Shown: piece by piece, positions 11,303 to 23,290 of the stretch
Layout of the letters: every line of letters starts with the position of its first letter
Numbering within the stretch: the first letter of the stretch is position 1
From: Rhea pennata
Taxonomy: Eukaryota; Chordata; Aves; Rheiformes; Rheidae
Length of the DNA: 64,000 nucleotides
Direction of reading: 5' to 3'
Assembly: GCF_028389875.1 (NCBI RefSeq)
Contig: NC_084676.1
Coordinates: 1,364,001 to 1,428,000 of the forward strand
Notes under the pieces: model-generated
What the model saw: the letters and a program-made list of their open reading frames with translations, nothing else
Told to the model about the DNA's origin: nothing
The model's database searches: none
Program-made: the position numbers and the translations under genes

Positions 11303-14262
11303 ATCCAATGCTCCATCACTCTCACAGTAAAGAAGTTCATCCCTATATGCAGGCAGAACTTCGTCTGGTTCAGTTTGTGACCGTTCCCTCCTGTCCTGTT
11401 GAATGTCTCCACTGAGAACAGCTTGGCCCCCATCCACTTGACACCCTCCCTTAAGGTATTTGTAGACATTGATAAGATCCCCTCTCAGTCTTCTCTTCTG
11501 CAGGCTAAACAGCCCCAGCTCTTGCAGCCTTTCCTCATAGGGAACATCCTCCACTCCTCTGATCATCTTTGTAGCCCTATGCTGGGCACTCCCCAGTAGC
11601 ACAGTGTCTCTCTTGCTCTGGGGAGCCCAGAACTGGACACAGGACTCGAGATGAGGCCTCACCAAGTCTGAGTAGAGTAGCAGGATCCCCTCCCTCAACC
11701 TGCTGGCAACACTCTTCATCGTACACCCCAGGATCCCATTGGCCTTCCTGGCCACAAGGGCACATTACTGGCTCATAGTCAATTTGTTGTCCACCAGGAC
11801 TCCCAGGTGCTTCTCTGCAAAGCTGCTTTCCAGCAGGTAAGCCCCCAGCTTGTACTGGTGAATAACTGAAAGGGTTATTCCTCCCTAGCTGCAAAGCCCT
11901 GCACTTGCCCTTGTTGAACTTCCTGAGGGTCTTTTCTGCCTAACTGTCCAGATCTGTCTCTGAATGGCTGCACTGCCTTCTGGTGTATCAGCCACTCCTC
12001 CCAGCTTGGTATCCTCAGCAAACTTGCTGAGGAGGCCCTGTGTCCCTTTGTCCAGGTCATTGATGAATAAGCTAAAGAAGACTGGCCCCAGTACTGAGCC
12101 CTGGGGAACTCCATTAACTACAGGCCTCCAGCTAGACTGTGTGCCAGTGATGACAACCCTCTGAGCTCTACCTTTCAGCCAGTCCTCAATCCACCTCACT
12201 GTCCACTCATCTGACCTGCACTTCTTGAGTTTACCTAAGAGGATGTTATGGGAGACAACGTAAAAAGGCTTGCTGAAGTCGAGGTAGACAATTTCCACTG
12301 CTCTACCATCATCTATGCAGCCAGTCATTCCATCATGGAAGGCTGTCAGATTGGTTAAGTGTGGTTTGCCCTTGGTGAATCCATGCTGATTCCTCCCAAT
12401 CACCTTCTTTACCTCCCTCTGCTTGGAGATGATGTCCAGAACGAGCTGTTCCATCACTGTTGCAGGGATGGAGGTGAGGCTGACCAGCCGTTTTTTCGTG
12501 GGTTCTCCTTCTTGCCCTTTTTGAAGATGGGAGTAACACTGGCTTTCTTCCAGTCCTCGGGCACCTCTCCAGTTCTCCACGACCTTTCAAGGATGATGGA
12601 GAGTGGCCTAGCAACAACATCCACCAGCTCCCTCAGTACTCGTGGGTGCATCCCATCAGGGCCCATGGATCTGCAGATGTCAAGTTTGCCCAAAAGATCT
12701 CTAACCCTATCCTCCTTGAGCAGAGGAAAGTCTTCCTTTCTCCAGACTTTCTCTCTCCTCTCGCGGCTCTGGGATTGGTGAGGGCTGCCCTTAGCAGTGA
12801 AGACTGAAGCAAAGAGGGCATTGAGTAACTCTGCCTTCTCTGTATCGTTCATCACCAGGGCTCCCACCCCACTCAGGAGCAGGCCCACATTTTCCCCAGT
12901 CTTCCTCTTGCTACTGATGTGTCTGAGGAAGCCCTTCTTGTTGTCCTTGACATGCCTTGCCAGGCTTAATTCCAAATGGGCCTTAGCCTTCCTCATTTCA
13001 TCTCTGCATAGCCTGACAGCATTCTCAGAATCCTCCCAAGTGGCCTGTCCCCTCTTCCACATTCTGTGTACTTTCCTCTTCTGTTGGAGTTTTGGCAGGA
13101 GCTCCTTGCTCATCCATGCAGGTCTCCTACCTCCTTTGCTGGACTTCTGTCTCCTTGGGATGCACGCTCTTGATCTTGGAGGAAGTGATGCTTGAATACT
13201 CGCCAGCTCTCCCGGACCCCCCTTCCTCCTGGGGCCTTAAGCCATGGGACTCCTCCCAGTAGGCCTCTGAAGAGGCCAAAGTTGGATCTGCTGAAGTCCA
13301 GGGTTGCGATCCTGCTTATTGGCTTGCTTCCTCCATGCAGGATCCTGAATTCCACCATCTCATGGTCACTGCAGCCAAGGCTGCCCCCAACCTTCACATC
13401 TCCAACCAGTCCTTCTTTGTGGGTTAGGACAATGTCCACCAGGACACCCCTCCTTGTGGCTCCTCCACCACCTGTGTCAAAAAGTCCTAATTGATGCTCT
13501 GCAGGAGCCTGCGGGACTGTCTGTGCCTAGCTGTGTAGTCCTTCCAGCAGATATCGGGGTGGTTGAAGTCCCCCATGAGAAGCAGGGCCTGTGATTGTGA
13601 GGCTACTTCCAGCTGTCTGTAGAAGGCCTCCTCGACTTCCTCTTCCTGATCAGGTGGCCTGTAGTAGGCACCCACAACAGTGTCCCCCATGTTAGCCTGC
13701 CCTTTAATCCTTACCCATAAGCTCTCTGCTCCCTCTTCATCCACCCCTGGGCAGAGCTCGATTCATTCCAGTTGCTCTCTCACATGAAGAGCCACTCCAC
13801 CACCTCACCTGCCTGGCCTGTCTTTCCTAAAAAGCACGTAGCCATCCATGACAAAATTCCCATCATGCGAGCTATCCCACCATGTCTCTGGAACCGCAAT
13901 GAGATTGTGGCCCTGTGACTGCACACAGATCTCCAGTTCCTCCTGTTTATTCCCCATGCTGCATTCATTGGTGTACAGGCATTTCAGAGAGGTAGTTGTG
14001 GACACAGGTTTCCCAGGAGGGGTGCAAGGGGATCCCCCATAGCCATGTCTCATATGCCCATCCCCAGCTGCACAGACCCTCTGGAGGCCTCCTGACTTGA
14101 GCTCTGTTTTGTTGACTACCCTGTCTTTATAACTGTCCCATTCCCCTGTCCCACCTAGTTTAAAGCCCTCTTTACCAGGCAGGCCAACCTGTTGGCCAAG
14201 ACATGTATGCCCCACTAAGTGAGGCAGATCCCATCTCTCCCCATCAGCTGTTGATCTTCATC
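11303..14262 (-). mobile_element. CR1 LINE, 5'-truncated and lacking its 3' end (A-B spacer)
   Basis: This is a chicken-repeat-1 non-LTR retrotransposon on the minus strand. Broken open stretches carry the ORF2 endonuclease (ETWWDSSHD and SMGNKQEELE at 13805-14215; GDFNHPDICW at 13487-13744) and reverse transcriptase ([31 protein letters not shown] within 11885-12580). ORF1 is absent (5' truncation). The right border meets TTCTGA (14263-14268). On the left the element's last ~170 bp (3' UTR), together with ~560 bp of flank, is missing compared with the B-C copy, so no left duplication survives. Motif C reads FAED instead of the usual FADD, and the frame is interrupted several times, so it is dead. 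Confidence 0.93.
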
Positions 14263-14892
14263 TTCTGAAGAAGAAGGGGAGTGCATGAAGCCACGGAGCC
14301 ACATGTGTTTTTGTCTCAAGCCCAGCCTTGGGAGAGGGACTAATCTGTGCCTGCTGTTAGCAGTGATCATTCAGAAATCAGTCCCATGTGATGACAGTTG
14401 TTATGCAAGCCTCAGTAGTTGCAATGGATGGAGGTCTTCTCCCCAAAAGGGAGCAGAAGTACAGGGGGAGATTGCCTGCTGTGCCCAGTCTGCAAGTAGC
14501 CAAGAGACCTGTATTGCCTGGTGAGCAGAGAGAAGTGAGGAGAAGCCCAGGAGGGGAGAGGCGGGGGCAGGGTCCTGTTGTGAATGGCCTTCCCAGGTGT
14601 GCTCTGTGGCTCCGAGTCCACAGGCACATGGTGGGGGAGTGGGGGGATTGCCCCGAAAAGCAGTTTCTGAGAGTCCTCCAGAATCCTCAGTACTCAGGCA
14701 CCTCGTGCAAGACATGATGGGAAGGAGTCAGGAAGAGGCAGGGAGTGGAGGAGTTGCCTCAAGTTATGTGTGAGCCTTATGTGAGGAGTGGCGCAGATGA
14801 AAGAAAGAGGAGGAGGAATGGAGGGAAGAGGAGAATGTGGAGGGGTGGAAAGCATTTGGAAGAGGTTAGAAGGGAAAGAATAGGAAGGTGAG
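14263..14892. repeat. Exon-less module 1, right part beyond the CR1
   Basis: It starts with TTCTGAAGAAGAAGGGGAGT, which matches TTTCTGGTGAAGACGGAGAG in the uninterrupted module 2 at about 17300. It continues parallel to 17310-17930, including AATCCTCAGTACTCAGG and a purine-rich stretch (about 14790-14890). This shows that the CR1 split a pre-existing repeat unit. No gene is seen. Confidence 0.7.
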
Positions 14893-17800
14893 GGAAAGGG
14901 GAAAAGAGTTCACCCACATGCACAAACATGATAGCTCATTTGGGACTAGAGCAAGCCTACCCTTCATCACATGCGAGTGTGCCATGCCAGGGAGCTGATC
15001 CCCCATAGTAAGTGGTGATGGTTCTGCCTGTGATGGTGTCAGCCATTGAGGTGGAGGCAATCTGAGAGCTCCTCACAGAGGGTAGGTGAGTCTGAAGTGA
15101 GCTATTTCTCATGGGCTCTGCTATGCTCCTGCATCCCTTCTGGTTTTTGGCTCATGCCCCCTCCTCACCATAGGAAGCAGGTGAAGCACATCTGTTCACT
15201 GCAAAATCCAGTGTATCATTCAGGAGCAGAAGGTAACCTCCTGTGCCTGTTTCCCATAGTGGAGCATTAGCAATGAATCCTTCCCATGCAAACATCCTAG
15301 TTGTGGAAGCATCAGTCATTGCCAAGTCTCAATGGATTTTAAAGAGGAAGAGTCCTGGGAGCTTTTCCCTGAAGTCCTGCTCATACTTCTTAGTCCTCAT
15401 CCACGAGAACTGGGAGAGAACCTCAGGTCTTCCCTCCAGAGTCTGTTGTTCCAGCAGACATTGTTCACATTTGTGCTACATGCTTGGTTGTTCTCTTGAT
15501 GGTTTTATTTCTTGCGTGTGTTTTCCTCTGTGCTGTTTGTGTGACTGTGCCAGAAGTTTCCCTCTCGAATTGCGTACTGCTATATACTCATGCTTAGCTG
15601 TGTCACAAGATGTAGTTCTGCTGCAGCTGGCACTCATGTTCAGCTATATTTTAGTGGTAAAGGACACTGTCTCGAGACATACTGTTTCCAGTGCCTCTGT
15701 GTGGGTTCCAGGCAAAGCAGAAGTAATCGCATGCTGTTACATACTGCCTTACCTTGACTCTGCAGGTGCAAGATGTCACTCCTCCATCTGCATAAAGAGC
15801 AACAGATTGACTTTTATCTTGGGAGGTGAATCTTGTCTTTGAAAAAACCCCGATTCAAGGATGCTGTTAGCATCCTTGCAGGTGGAAGAGCCAATCTCAA
15901 GGTAGGTGGAAGGCACAGGGAAAGTATGTTGATCTATTAGCTGGGATGTACTGGTTGAGGAGCTGCCTTTGGTCACCAGGAGCCCTGCTGAAAGCTTGTC
16001 ACTCATGGTTGCTGAGTGGGCCAGTTCCATGTGTCCTGTGGTGTTGGGCCATGCTTGTTTTGTGAGAGTGCAGATAAACATGCTGTGATGGTGCCACGGT
16101 GCCTGGTGGTGAGCGTGTGGGTACCAGCTGGGACAGAATTTTGCCCACCAGAACCAGCTCCTTTCCCTGTCACCAGCGTGACTTGGGAGATATCTCAGTA
16201 ATTGTGTGCAAGATGCAGACTGCTTCATTCTGATGTCTGTGGGATGTACAAACTGAGGCCGCGTGCCATCGGTTGGGCACTTCTTTTCTCCTGTACATAG
16301 ATGACCTCGAGAGAATGGCATGCATGCTCAGTTTTCTGTTCTGTTTCTGAATTGCACAGAAGTGGCTATAGCGACGAGTCAGTGATGCAGTGATTTCAGA
16401 GCTTTGAGAAGACATGCACAGTTTGTGCAAATCCCACTTCCACGGAAGTTATCCTTGTTATTGATCACTGGAGAATTCCCTTAGAATGCCTTCTGGAGGA
16501 ATAATCTGATTTATTTTTCTGAAGAGGCAGGCACTGGCAGAACGTCCAGGTGCCTTCAACTACAAGGGAGGAAGATATGTCTGACAGGGAGATGTCTCTG
16601 TGTTCCCGTTCAGTCATGATATGATTGTTAGGATTGATGTAATGTTGCCCGGGTCATGGCTATAAGCTTATCCCAGCCGGCAGAACTTGTGAGTGACCTC
16701 GTGCCTTCCACGTTGCTTCCTGGCAGTGTGTGAGGGGGTGGTAGGAAGCCCGTGTGATTTAGTGTGGGAGGCTGCCTGGTGTGTTAATCTCAGTGGATGT
16801 GGGGGGATTGTGTGTGGATGTTTTGCATGAAAATGCAGGCATGTAACCTTCACGGCTTCTGTTTTGTTGCTTAACAGATGGCTGGTACAAATGGGTGTGA
16901 GGCAATGTGTGGGGACACATTACTGTGGGCAGAAAAATTTCTATTTTGTTGTTGTGGGAGTACTTGCCTTCTTGGAATGATAAGGAGAAGCTGGACAAGC
17001 AAAATGCACCTGCAAATGAAAAACGAGGCACAGGAAAAAACACCTTCCTTCGGGGTGGGGGGAGAGAGAGACCACCAAAAAGAGCCGTGTTTCTCCTCTA
17101 TGTTTTCACCCTTCTCTGAAGGTCAGCATGCCAAGATATGCTCACATTGTCCTGCTGAAGTAAGTAGTTGTCAGATCTCTTTGGAGTGTCTGTGTGCTCA
17201 CCCTGTCTCAGGGATGGCTTGCATTTGAAAGGGTGGACAATGCTGTCATGGTCCAGTGGAGACGTTCTTTGTAACATGATCTCCTTGCTCTGTGCTGTGC
17301 TTTCTGGTGAAGACGGAGAGTACGTGAAACCGTGGAGCCACATGTGTGTGTCAAATGCAACCTTGCAAGAAGAAGAATTGGTGCCTGCTGCTAGCAGTGA
17401 TCTTTCAGAAATCAGGCCCATGTGGCTACAGTTGTGGTATAAGCCTCGGTCTGTGCAGTGGATGGAAGTCTTCTCCCAGAGAGGGGGAGTGCCTGGAAGC
17501 AGGCGGGAGCCCTTTTATTCCTGCTGAGCACAGAGAAGTGAGGACGGGTCAAAGAGGACAGAGCTGAGGGCAGTGTGGTGTCACTGAAGGCCTTCCCAGG
17601 CATGCTCCGTGGCTCTGAATCCAGTGGCAGATGGGGAGAGATTGAGGAGACCGAGGGACTTCCCTAGAAAAGCAGTTTCCCGAGAGCCCTTCGGAATCCT
17701 CAGTACTCAGGGACCTCGTGCAAGCCAAGATGGGAAAGAGTTAAGAAGAGGCAGGAGAGGTTTTGCCCCAAGTCATGCATGAGCCTCATGTCGAGAGTGG

Positions 17801-17940
17801 CACAGACATTCAGAAAACGCTTTGGAAAAGGGAAGAAAGGAGAAGAGAGATGGGGAGAAGAAGAGAACACAAAGAGGTGGAAAGCGTTTTGAAGAGGCTA
17901 GAAGAGAAGGAGTAGGAAGCAGAGGGAAAGGCAGGAGAGG
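14893..17940. repeat. Exon-less promoter-type module 2 (A-B spacer)
   Basis: About 15000-15530 aligns with the promoter/leader DNA of exons B-E (CTCCTGCATCCCTTCTGG is shared with 18141-18158) and with module 1. The middle (about 15440-16310) matches module 1 at 9880-10790 but is richer in A+T and more diverged. The tail (16320-17930) carries the uninterrupted version of the DNA that CR1 split in module 1. About 16550-16905 is missing from the C-D and E-F copies. There is no protocadherin exon and no other recognisable gene; the frames differ between copies. Confidence 0.65.
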
Positions 17941-18089
17941 GAAGGAGGAAAAAAGAATTCGCCAACATTAGCGAGCATGATGGCTCTCTGCTGAATACCG
18001 CTAGTCACGAAGGAGCTTACCCACCATTCAGAGCAATCGCACCGTGCCAGGGAAGTGATGCCCCGTGGTAAGCGGTGATCCAGAGTTCC

Positions 18090-18104
18090 CCCGCAGAGGG
18101 AAGC
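18090..18104 (+). promoter_or_regulatory. Candidate CTCF-like motif upstream of exon B
   Basis: CCCGCAGAGGGAAGC fits the core CTCF pattern CCASYAGRKGGCRSY at 13 of 15 positions by hand comparison. It is unchanged upstream of C (29521), D (42743) and E (56040), and decayed in the exon-less modules (for example CTCACAGAGGGTAGG near 15072). Promoter CTCF sites are known to drive protocadherin-alpha promoter choice. The distance to the ATG (909 bp) is larger than for mammalian promoter elements, so this is only a candidate. Confidence 0.3.
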
Positions 18105-18629
18105 AAGACGGAAGTGGGCGATTTCTCACGAGCTCCGTTTTCCTCCTGCATCCCTTCTGGATTTCGCCTCATGGCCCCCTCCTCGCCAAAGGAAGCGGGG
18201 GGAGCTCATCAGTCCGCTACAGAGCCTATCACACCATTTAGCAGAAGAACGTTGTTCCGGTGCAGCAGAGCTCGTTGCCGTTCCCTTTGCATCCTCTGCT
18301 GTTTTGTTGCAGATCCTGCCCCTTGCCCACGTTTTCCTGCACCGCGTTTGTGCAGCTCCCGCGGGTCTCCGCTTACCGGGATATGCGGGACTCATGCAGG
18401 GTGTACGCCACTGCCGAGCGCTCCTGGCCGGGCTCGAGGCAAAAGGAGCAGGACGCCCGTGGCGCTCGCTGTGCTTCGACTGCATGGGTGCAACGGGCCA
18501 GCGCTCGGCCTACGGCGGGGGCGGCAGCACGGAGTGCGCTGTGGGAGGCGAAGGCTGCGGTTAAGGAAGCCTCGCTGGGCGGGAGGCGGCTCAGCGAAGG
18601 AAGAGGTGCGCGGGCGGCGGTGGCGTGTC

Positions 18630-18647
18630 CGCGCCTGGGCAGGCGCG
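18630..18647. repeat. Perfect inverted repeat in the exon B leader
   Basis: CGCGCCTG-GG-CAGGCGCG has 8-bp arms and a 2-nt loop. It is repeated exactly before exon D (43283-43300) and exon E (56580-56597) and lies in the 149 bp missing before exon C. A strong hairpin in the 5' leader or a dyad protein site is possible; no function is known to me. Confidence 0.8.
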
Positions 18648-18998
18648 TGGAGCGTCGGGCAGCGGAAGCGGCGGCGCCTGAGCGGAGAGGGGAGGCGGAG
18701 GTGCGGTGTGGGGCGTGTGCGGGAGAGGCCGCGGGTGCCGGGGCGCGAGTCGGCGGTGTGGGGCGTGAGGGCCGCAGGCGGCGGCTTTGCCGGCGCGCGT
18801 TTGGCGTCGGGGCACACGGTGTCGCTGCAGGCTCAGGAACGGCGGCGGCGGCGCGGCGGCTCCGCCCCGGCGCGGCGGAAAGCCCGGCTGTGAGCACGGG
18901 GGGAGCGGCAGGGCGCGGGCGGCGGTGCCGGGGAGCCGCGGCGAGCGGCGGCGGTGCCGGGGAGCCGCGCGGGGCCCGTGCGAGTGCCGGCGCCGGCC

Positions 18999-21452
18999 AT
19001 GGGCGTGTGCGTGCGTGCTGTGCTGCGGGTGCTGGTGCTGCAGGCGGCCTGGGCTCTGGGCGGCGGCCAGCTGCGCTACTCGGTGCCGGAGGAGGCCGAG
19101 GGCGGCACGGTGGTGGGTCGCCTGGCGCAGGACCTGGGCCTGGAGGCGGGCGAGCTGGAGGCGCGTCGGCTGCGGCTGGTGGCGAAGGGCCGGCGGGCGA
19201 GCGTGGAGGTGAGCGGGGCGAGCGGGGCGCTGGTGGTGAGCTCGCGGCTGGACCGGGAGGAGCTGTGCGGGAAGAGCGCGCCGTGCGCCCTGCGCCTGGA
19301 GGTGCTGCTGGAGCGGCCGCTGCGCGTCTTTCACGTGGAGCTGGAGGTCACCGACATCAACGACAACGCGCCGCTCTTCCCCGCCGCCCGCAAAAACCTC
19401 AGTGTCGCGGAATCCTTAACGCTGCCGGGCTCGCGCTTCCCGCTGGAGGGCGCGTCGGACGCAGATATCGGAGCCAACGCGCAGCTCTCCTACAAACTCA
19501 GCCCGAGCGAGCATTTCGCTCTAGAAGTGATATCTAAAGACGTAAAGAAAACATCCGTAGCACTCGTGGTAACGAAGGCTCTGGACCGGGAGGCGATGCC
19601 TGTGCACCGGCTGCTGCTGACGGCGAGTGACGGGGGCAGACCGTCGCTGTCGGGCACCATGGAGCTGGTGGTCTCGGTGCTGGATGTGAACGACAACGCG
19701 CCCGAGTTCAACCAGTCGGTCTATAAAGTGCAGTTACCCGAGAATTCACCTCCGGCAATGGTGATTCTTCACCTAAGAGCGGCAGACAAGGACGAGGGAA
19801 TTAATCAAGAGGTTTCTTATGCCTTTAGCGACACTACTGCTGCCAAAGTGAAGGATCTGTTCAGAATAGACGCGAAATCAGGGGAACTAAGTACTGTAGG
19901 GAAACTGGACTTTGAGGACGTAGAATCGTATGACCTGGAGATCGAAGCGAGAGACAAGGGTTCTCCTTCGTTGTCGGGACACTGCAGAGTGGAGCTGGAG
20001 GTGCTGGACGTGAACGACAACGCGCCGGAGGTGTGGGTGACGTCGCTGTCGGTGCCGGTGCCGGAGGACGCGGCGCTGGGCACGGTGGTGGCGCTGCTGA
20101 GCGTGTCGGACCGGGACTCGGGGGCGAACGGGCGCGTGCGGTGCGCGGTGTGGCCGGCGGCGCCGTTCGGGCTGGTGGCGACGTTCGAGGGCTCGTACTC
20201 GCTGGTGCTGCGGGAGGCGCTGGACCGAGAGCGGGTGGCGGAGTACGAGGTGGAGGTGCGGGCGGAGGACGGCGGGGCGCCGCCGCTGCGCGCCAGGCGC
20301 GGGCTGCGGGTGCCGGTGTCGGACGTGAACGACAACGCGCCGGCGTTCGCGCAGGCCGTGTACACGGTGCTGGCGCGGGAGAACAACGCGGCGGGCGCGG
20401 AGCTGGCGCGGCTGTGGGCGCGGGACCCGGACGAGGCGGACAACGGGCGCGTGAGCTACTCGCTGGCGGAGGGCGTGGCGGGGGGGGCGTCGCGCTCGGC
20501 GTCGAGCTACGTGTCGGTGGAGGCGGAGAGCGGGCGTCTGTGGGCGCTGCAGCCCTTGGACTACGAGGAGGTGCAGGTGCTGCAGTTCGAGGTGCGCGCG
20601 GTGGACGCGGGGGAGCCGGCGCTGTGCGGCAACGCCACGGTGCAGCTCTTCGTCGTGGACGAGAACGACAACGCGCCGGCGCTGCTGCCGCCGGCGGGCG
20701 GCGGCGCGGGGCCCTGGGCGGGCGGCGCGTCGGGGTCGGCGTCGGCGGGGCCGTCGGCGTCGGCGTCGCTGTGGGCGTGGGCGGCGTGGGGGTGGCCGGC
20801 GGGGCAGGTGGTGGCGAAGATCCGCGCGGTGGACGCGGACTCGGGCTACAACGCGTGGCTGCGCTACGAGCTGCGGGAGCCGCGGGGCAAGGGCGCGTTC
20901 CGCGTGGGGCTGTACAGCGGCGAGGTGAGCACGGCGCGGGCGCTGGAGGAGGCGGACGGCCCGGGGCAGACGCTGCTCATCGTGGTGCGGGACCACGGCG
21001 AGCCGGCGCGCTCGGCCACGGCCACGCTGAGCGTGTCGCTGGGCGAGGGCGGCGAGGCGGCGCTGGCGGCCGGCGCGGGCTCGCCGTCGCTGGGGCTGCG
21101 GCCGGCGGCGGGCGCCGAGGGCGGCGGCGGTGGGGCGGCGGCGACGGCGACGAACGTGTGGCTGGTGGTGGCCATCTGCGCGGTGTCGAGCCTCTTCCTG
21201 CTGGCGCTGGTGCTGTACGGGGCGTGGCGGTGGGCGCCGCGGGCGGCCGTGCTCTCGGGGCCCGGGCCGGCGACGCTGGTGTGCGCCAGCGAAGTGGGCA
21301 GCTGGTCGTACTCGCAGCGGCAGAGCCGGAGCCTGTGCGTGGCGGACGGCGCGGGCAAGAGCGACCTCATGGTTTTCAGCCCCAACTTCCCGCCGCCCGC
21401 CGGCGGCGCGGCGAAGGAGACGCCGCAGGATCCGCCCGCTCTGCTGGACACG
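18999..21452 (+). CDS. PCDHA: Protocadherin-alpha variable exon B (818 codons, open at splice donor)
   Basis: ATG 18999 lies in a good Kozak context. The frame is also open upstream, but without an ATG. The signal peptide is residues 1-23 (MGVCVRAVLRVLVLQ...). EC1 spans about 24-126, with the alpha C-x5-C loop at C90-C96. EC2 runs to about 236, EC3 to 343, EC4 to 447 and EC5 to 560. A Gly/Ala/Ser/Trp-rich insert (564-602) precedes EC6 (to about 680). The membrane segment is about 720-742 and the tail contains VGSWSYSQ and DLMVFSP. The donor ACG|GTCAGT is at 21452/21453, phase 0. Sequons: N133, N238, N545. The EC2 window (EVISKDVKKTSVALVV) and EC3 window (AFSDTTAAKVKDLF) are the same as in exon D. 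The site that is usually RGD in mammalian alpha EC1 reads RRA (KGRRASVEV). It would be joined to constant exons outside the window. Confidence 0.95.
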
Positions 21453-23290
21453 GTCAGTGGCACTTTCTTTTCTCCTCCCCTCCCACCCTTCCGCCTGCCC
21501 TGACGCTCCTTACCCGCTTTTGCCTCTGCCTTTCGGCCGGTACTTGGCAGCTCTTTGGTCTGTGCCTCTTGGCACTGCAATGCCCGCTGTGTCTCCCTTC
21601 GCTTGCAAACGCTCTCGGCGTTCAGAGCCGGTGCGTGCTTGGAGAAGGAGTCCGCGCTCTGGAGCGTGGGGCTTGGTGGGATCCCTTCTGCAGAGGTCTT
21701 CCCGAGGGTTCTCCCCGGAACGCTTTCTCCTGAGCGTTTCCCGTTTTGTTCCTGGGAACGGTGCTGCGGGAGGGTGTTCTCGTGGCGTGCGGCGCCGGGA
21801 GCTTGCCTCGGCCTCCGGAGGTGTTGGGGCTGTGATGCTGGGGCCTTATCCTTCTCAGAGATGGTTTCCAGCGAGGCATGAGGAGGAGGGTGCCCCTCGG
21901 CTCTTTGAAAGCCGGCAGACCAAATCTGCTGCCAGGTAGCTGTCGCTCGCTCTTCCCGAGTTGGGTAGTCGTCTCAGAGAATGAAATGAGAGCCGCTTGT
22001 GGTTGGAGCTGTCTCGGCAGCACCTTCACAAATGTTATTGCCTCCAGTGTGTGGAGTTCCCAGCAACCGTTTGCTGCTTCGATGCCCGTCGTGTAGGTTC
22101 TGGCTGAGACGCTCTGCCAGAAGCTGCCTATTTGGCACAATCCGTATATTCCTTTATTAATACTGTGGCTGTTAGGGTAAGGATCTGCATTAGGCCGCAT
22201 CATGCTGGGAGTGGAACGCAGAACTGTGGGAGCTGCTTGGTGTTCAGCAATTTCCTGGCACCGTGGCACTGGCGCCGAGTGAGCCTTGCCTGAGGGACGT
22301 GGAGATGAGGGTGGTGGTGGGGGACATAGAATGTGTCATAACCAAGAAGCGCTCTTCTTGGGAGAAAGGCTACTTGCGTCAAAGCTTATGTGCCCGGGGT
22401 GAGGTGTCGAGGATGCCCAGAGAAGTGCCTAAGTCAAGAGAGCTGCTTAGTGATGCTTGCCCAGGACCGTTTTGCAGGCTGCACGAGCCTGGAGTGGCAG
22501 CCTGAAAAGGATGCCTGACCTTCATCCTTCCGCTGCAAGTGGAGAACGAGATACAACGGAAGTTCTCTTTGACGGGATTGGGGGGGGGGGGGAGAGAGAT
22601 CACTGGAGAGCTGTGTCTCCCCTATTGAAGTCCATCTTTCGCTGGGCGTTTTCTTGCTGGGCTTTGTTCAGTGGGACTCGCCATCGAAAGCGTGCCTGGA
22701 GTTGTCAGGTGTCTCTGGAGTCTGTCCACACTGACCGTATCTTCGGCTGGTCTCGTATGTCGGGAGGTGGAGTACCCTGTCACGGCGTAACAGAGGTGTT
22801 GTTTGTAAAAGGATTACCCTGCTCTATTATCCGCTCTTCGGTAAGGAAGGAGAGCGCCTGAAACCGCTGAGCTACATCAGTGTCTCAAAGGCAGCCTTGC
22901 AAAAGGGAAGAGTCTGCGCCTGTGCCTGTTGATCATGGTGAATCAGGAGCCGTGAGTCGTTCCCACGCAAACAGCTTCCCACGCAAACAGCTGTGGAAGC
23001 CTCGGCCTTTGCGATGGCTCGGTGGGAATCAGGAAGGCAGAGGCCTGAGGGCTTTTTCCTGAAGTGCTGCGCGTACTTGGTGCAGGAGTGGAGTCGACAT
23101 ATAAAAAGCACTACAGTGGAAAAGGCGGGATTGGAGACGAGGAAGCGAGAAGAGGGTGTTGTGGACGGGAATGTAACGGAAGGGGATGCTGCGACCAAAG
23201 AGGGGAAAGGAAGGAAAGGGAAGGGTGGAAAAAACACTCAGGAGATTGCCGTCATTAACCGACATCACCTCCACGTAGTGCCTGCAGTCA
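21453..23290. repeat. Post-exon intronic repeat module, copy B
   Basis: It is nearly identical to the DNA after exon A over its whole length, with 13 G at 22580-22592 and the 16-bp duplication at 22960-22991. It shares A/B/C-type bases such as CTCCTTACCCGC right after the exon. No gene is seen. Confidence 0.75.

Larger units (their letters stand above)
17941..18998 (+). promoter_or_regulatory. Promoter/leader module of exon B
   Basis: This is the upstream module shared by exons B, C, D and E. The order is a purine-rich stretch with GAATTCGCC, a CTCF-like string at 18090-18104, CTCCTGCATCCCTTCTGG, an acceptor-like CTGTTTTGTTGCAG ending near 18313, then a strongly CpG-rich leader to the start codon in GCCGGCCATGG. 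A perfect 8-bp inverted repeat sits at 18630-18647. Each clustered protocadherin exon has its own promoter within a few hundred bp, so transcription should start in the CpG-rich part. The exact start and the CGCT-type conserved element cannot be fixed by eye. Confidence 0.6.

Noticed and set aside
18954-18998. N-terminal extension of exons B-E by 15 residues
   Set aside because: The frame is open but the upstream codon is GTG, not ATG. The ATG in GCCGGCCATGG is directly followed by a good signal peptide.
18260-18998. Coding sequence in the promoter/leader (frames of 170-425 codons)
   Set aside because: The frames are Arg/Gly/Ala-rich, run through the CpG-rich leader into a shadow frame of the exon, and are cut in exon C by the leader deletion.
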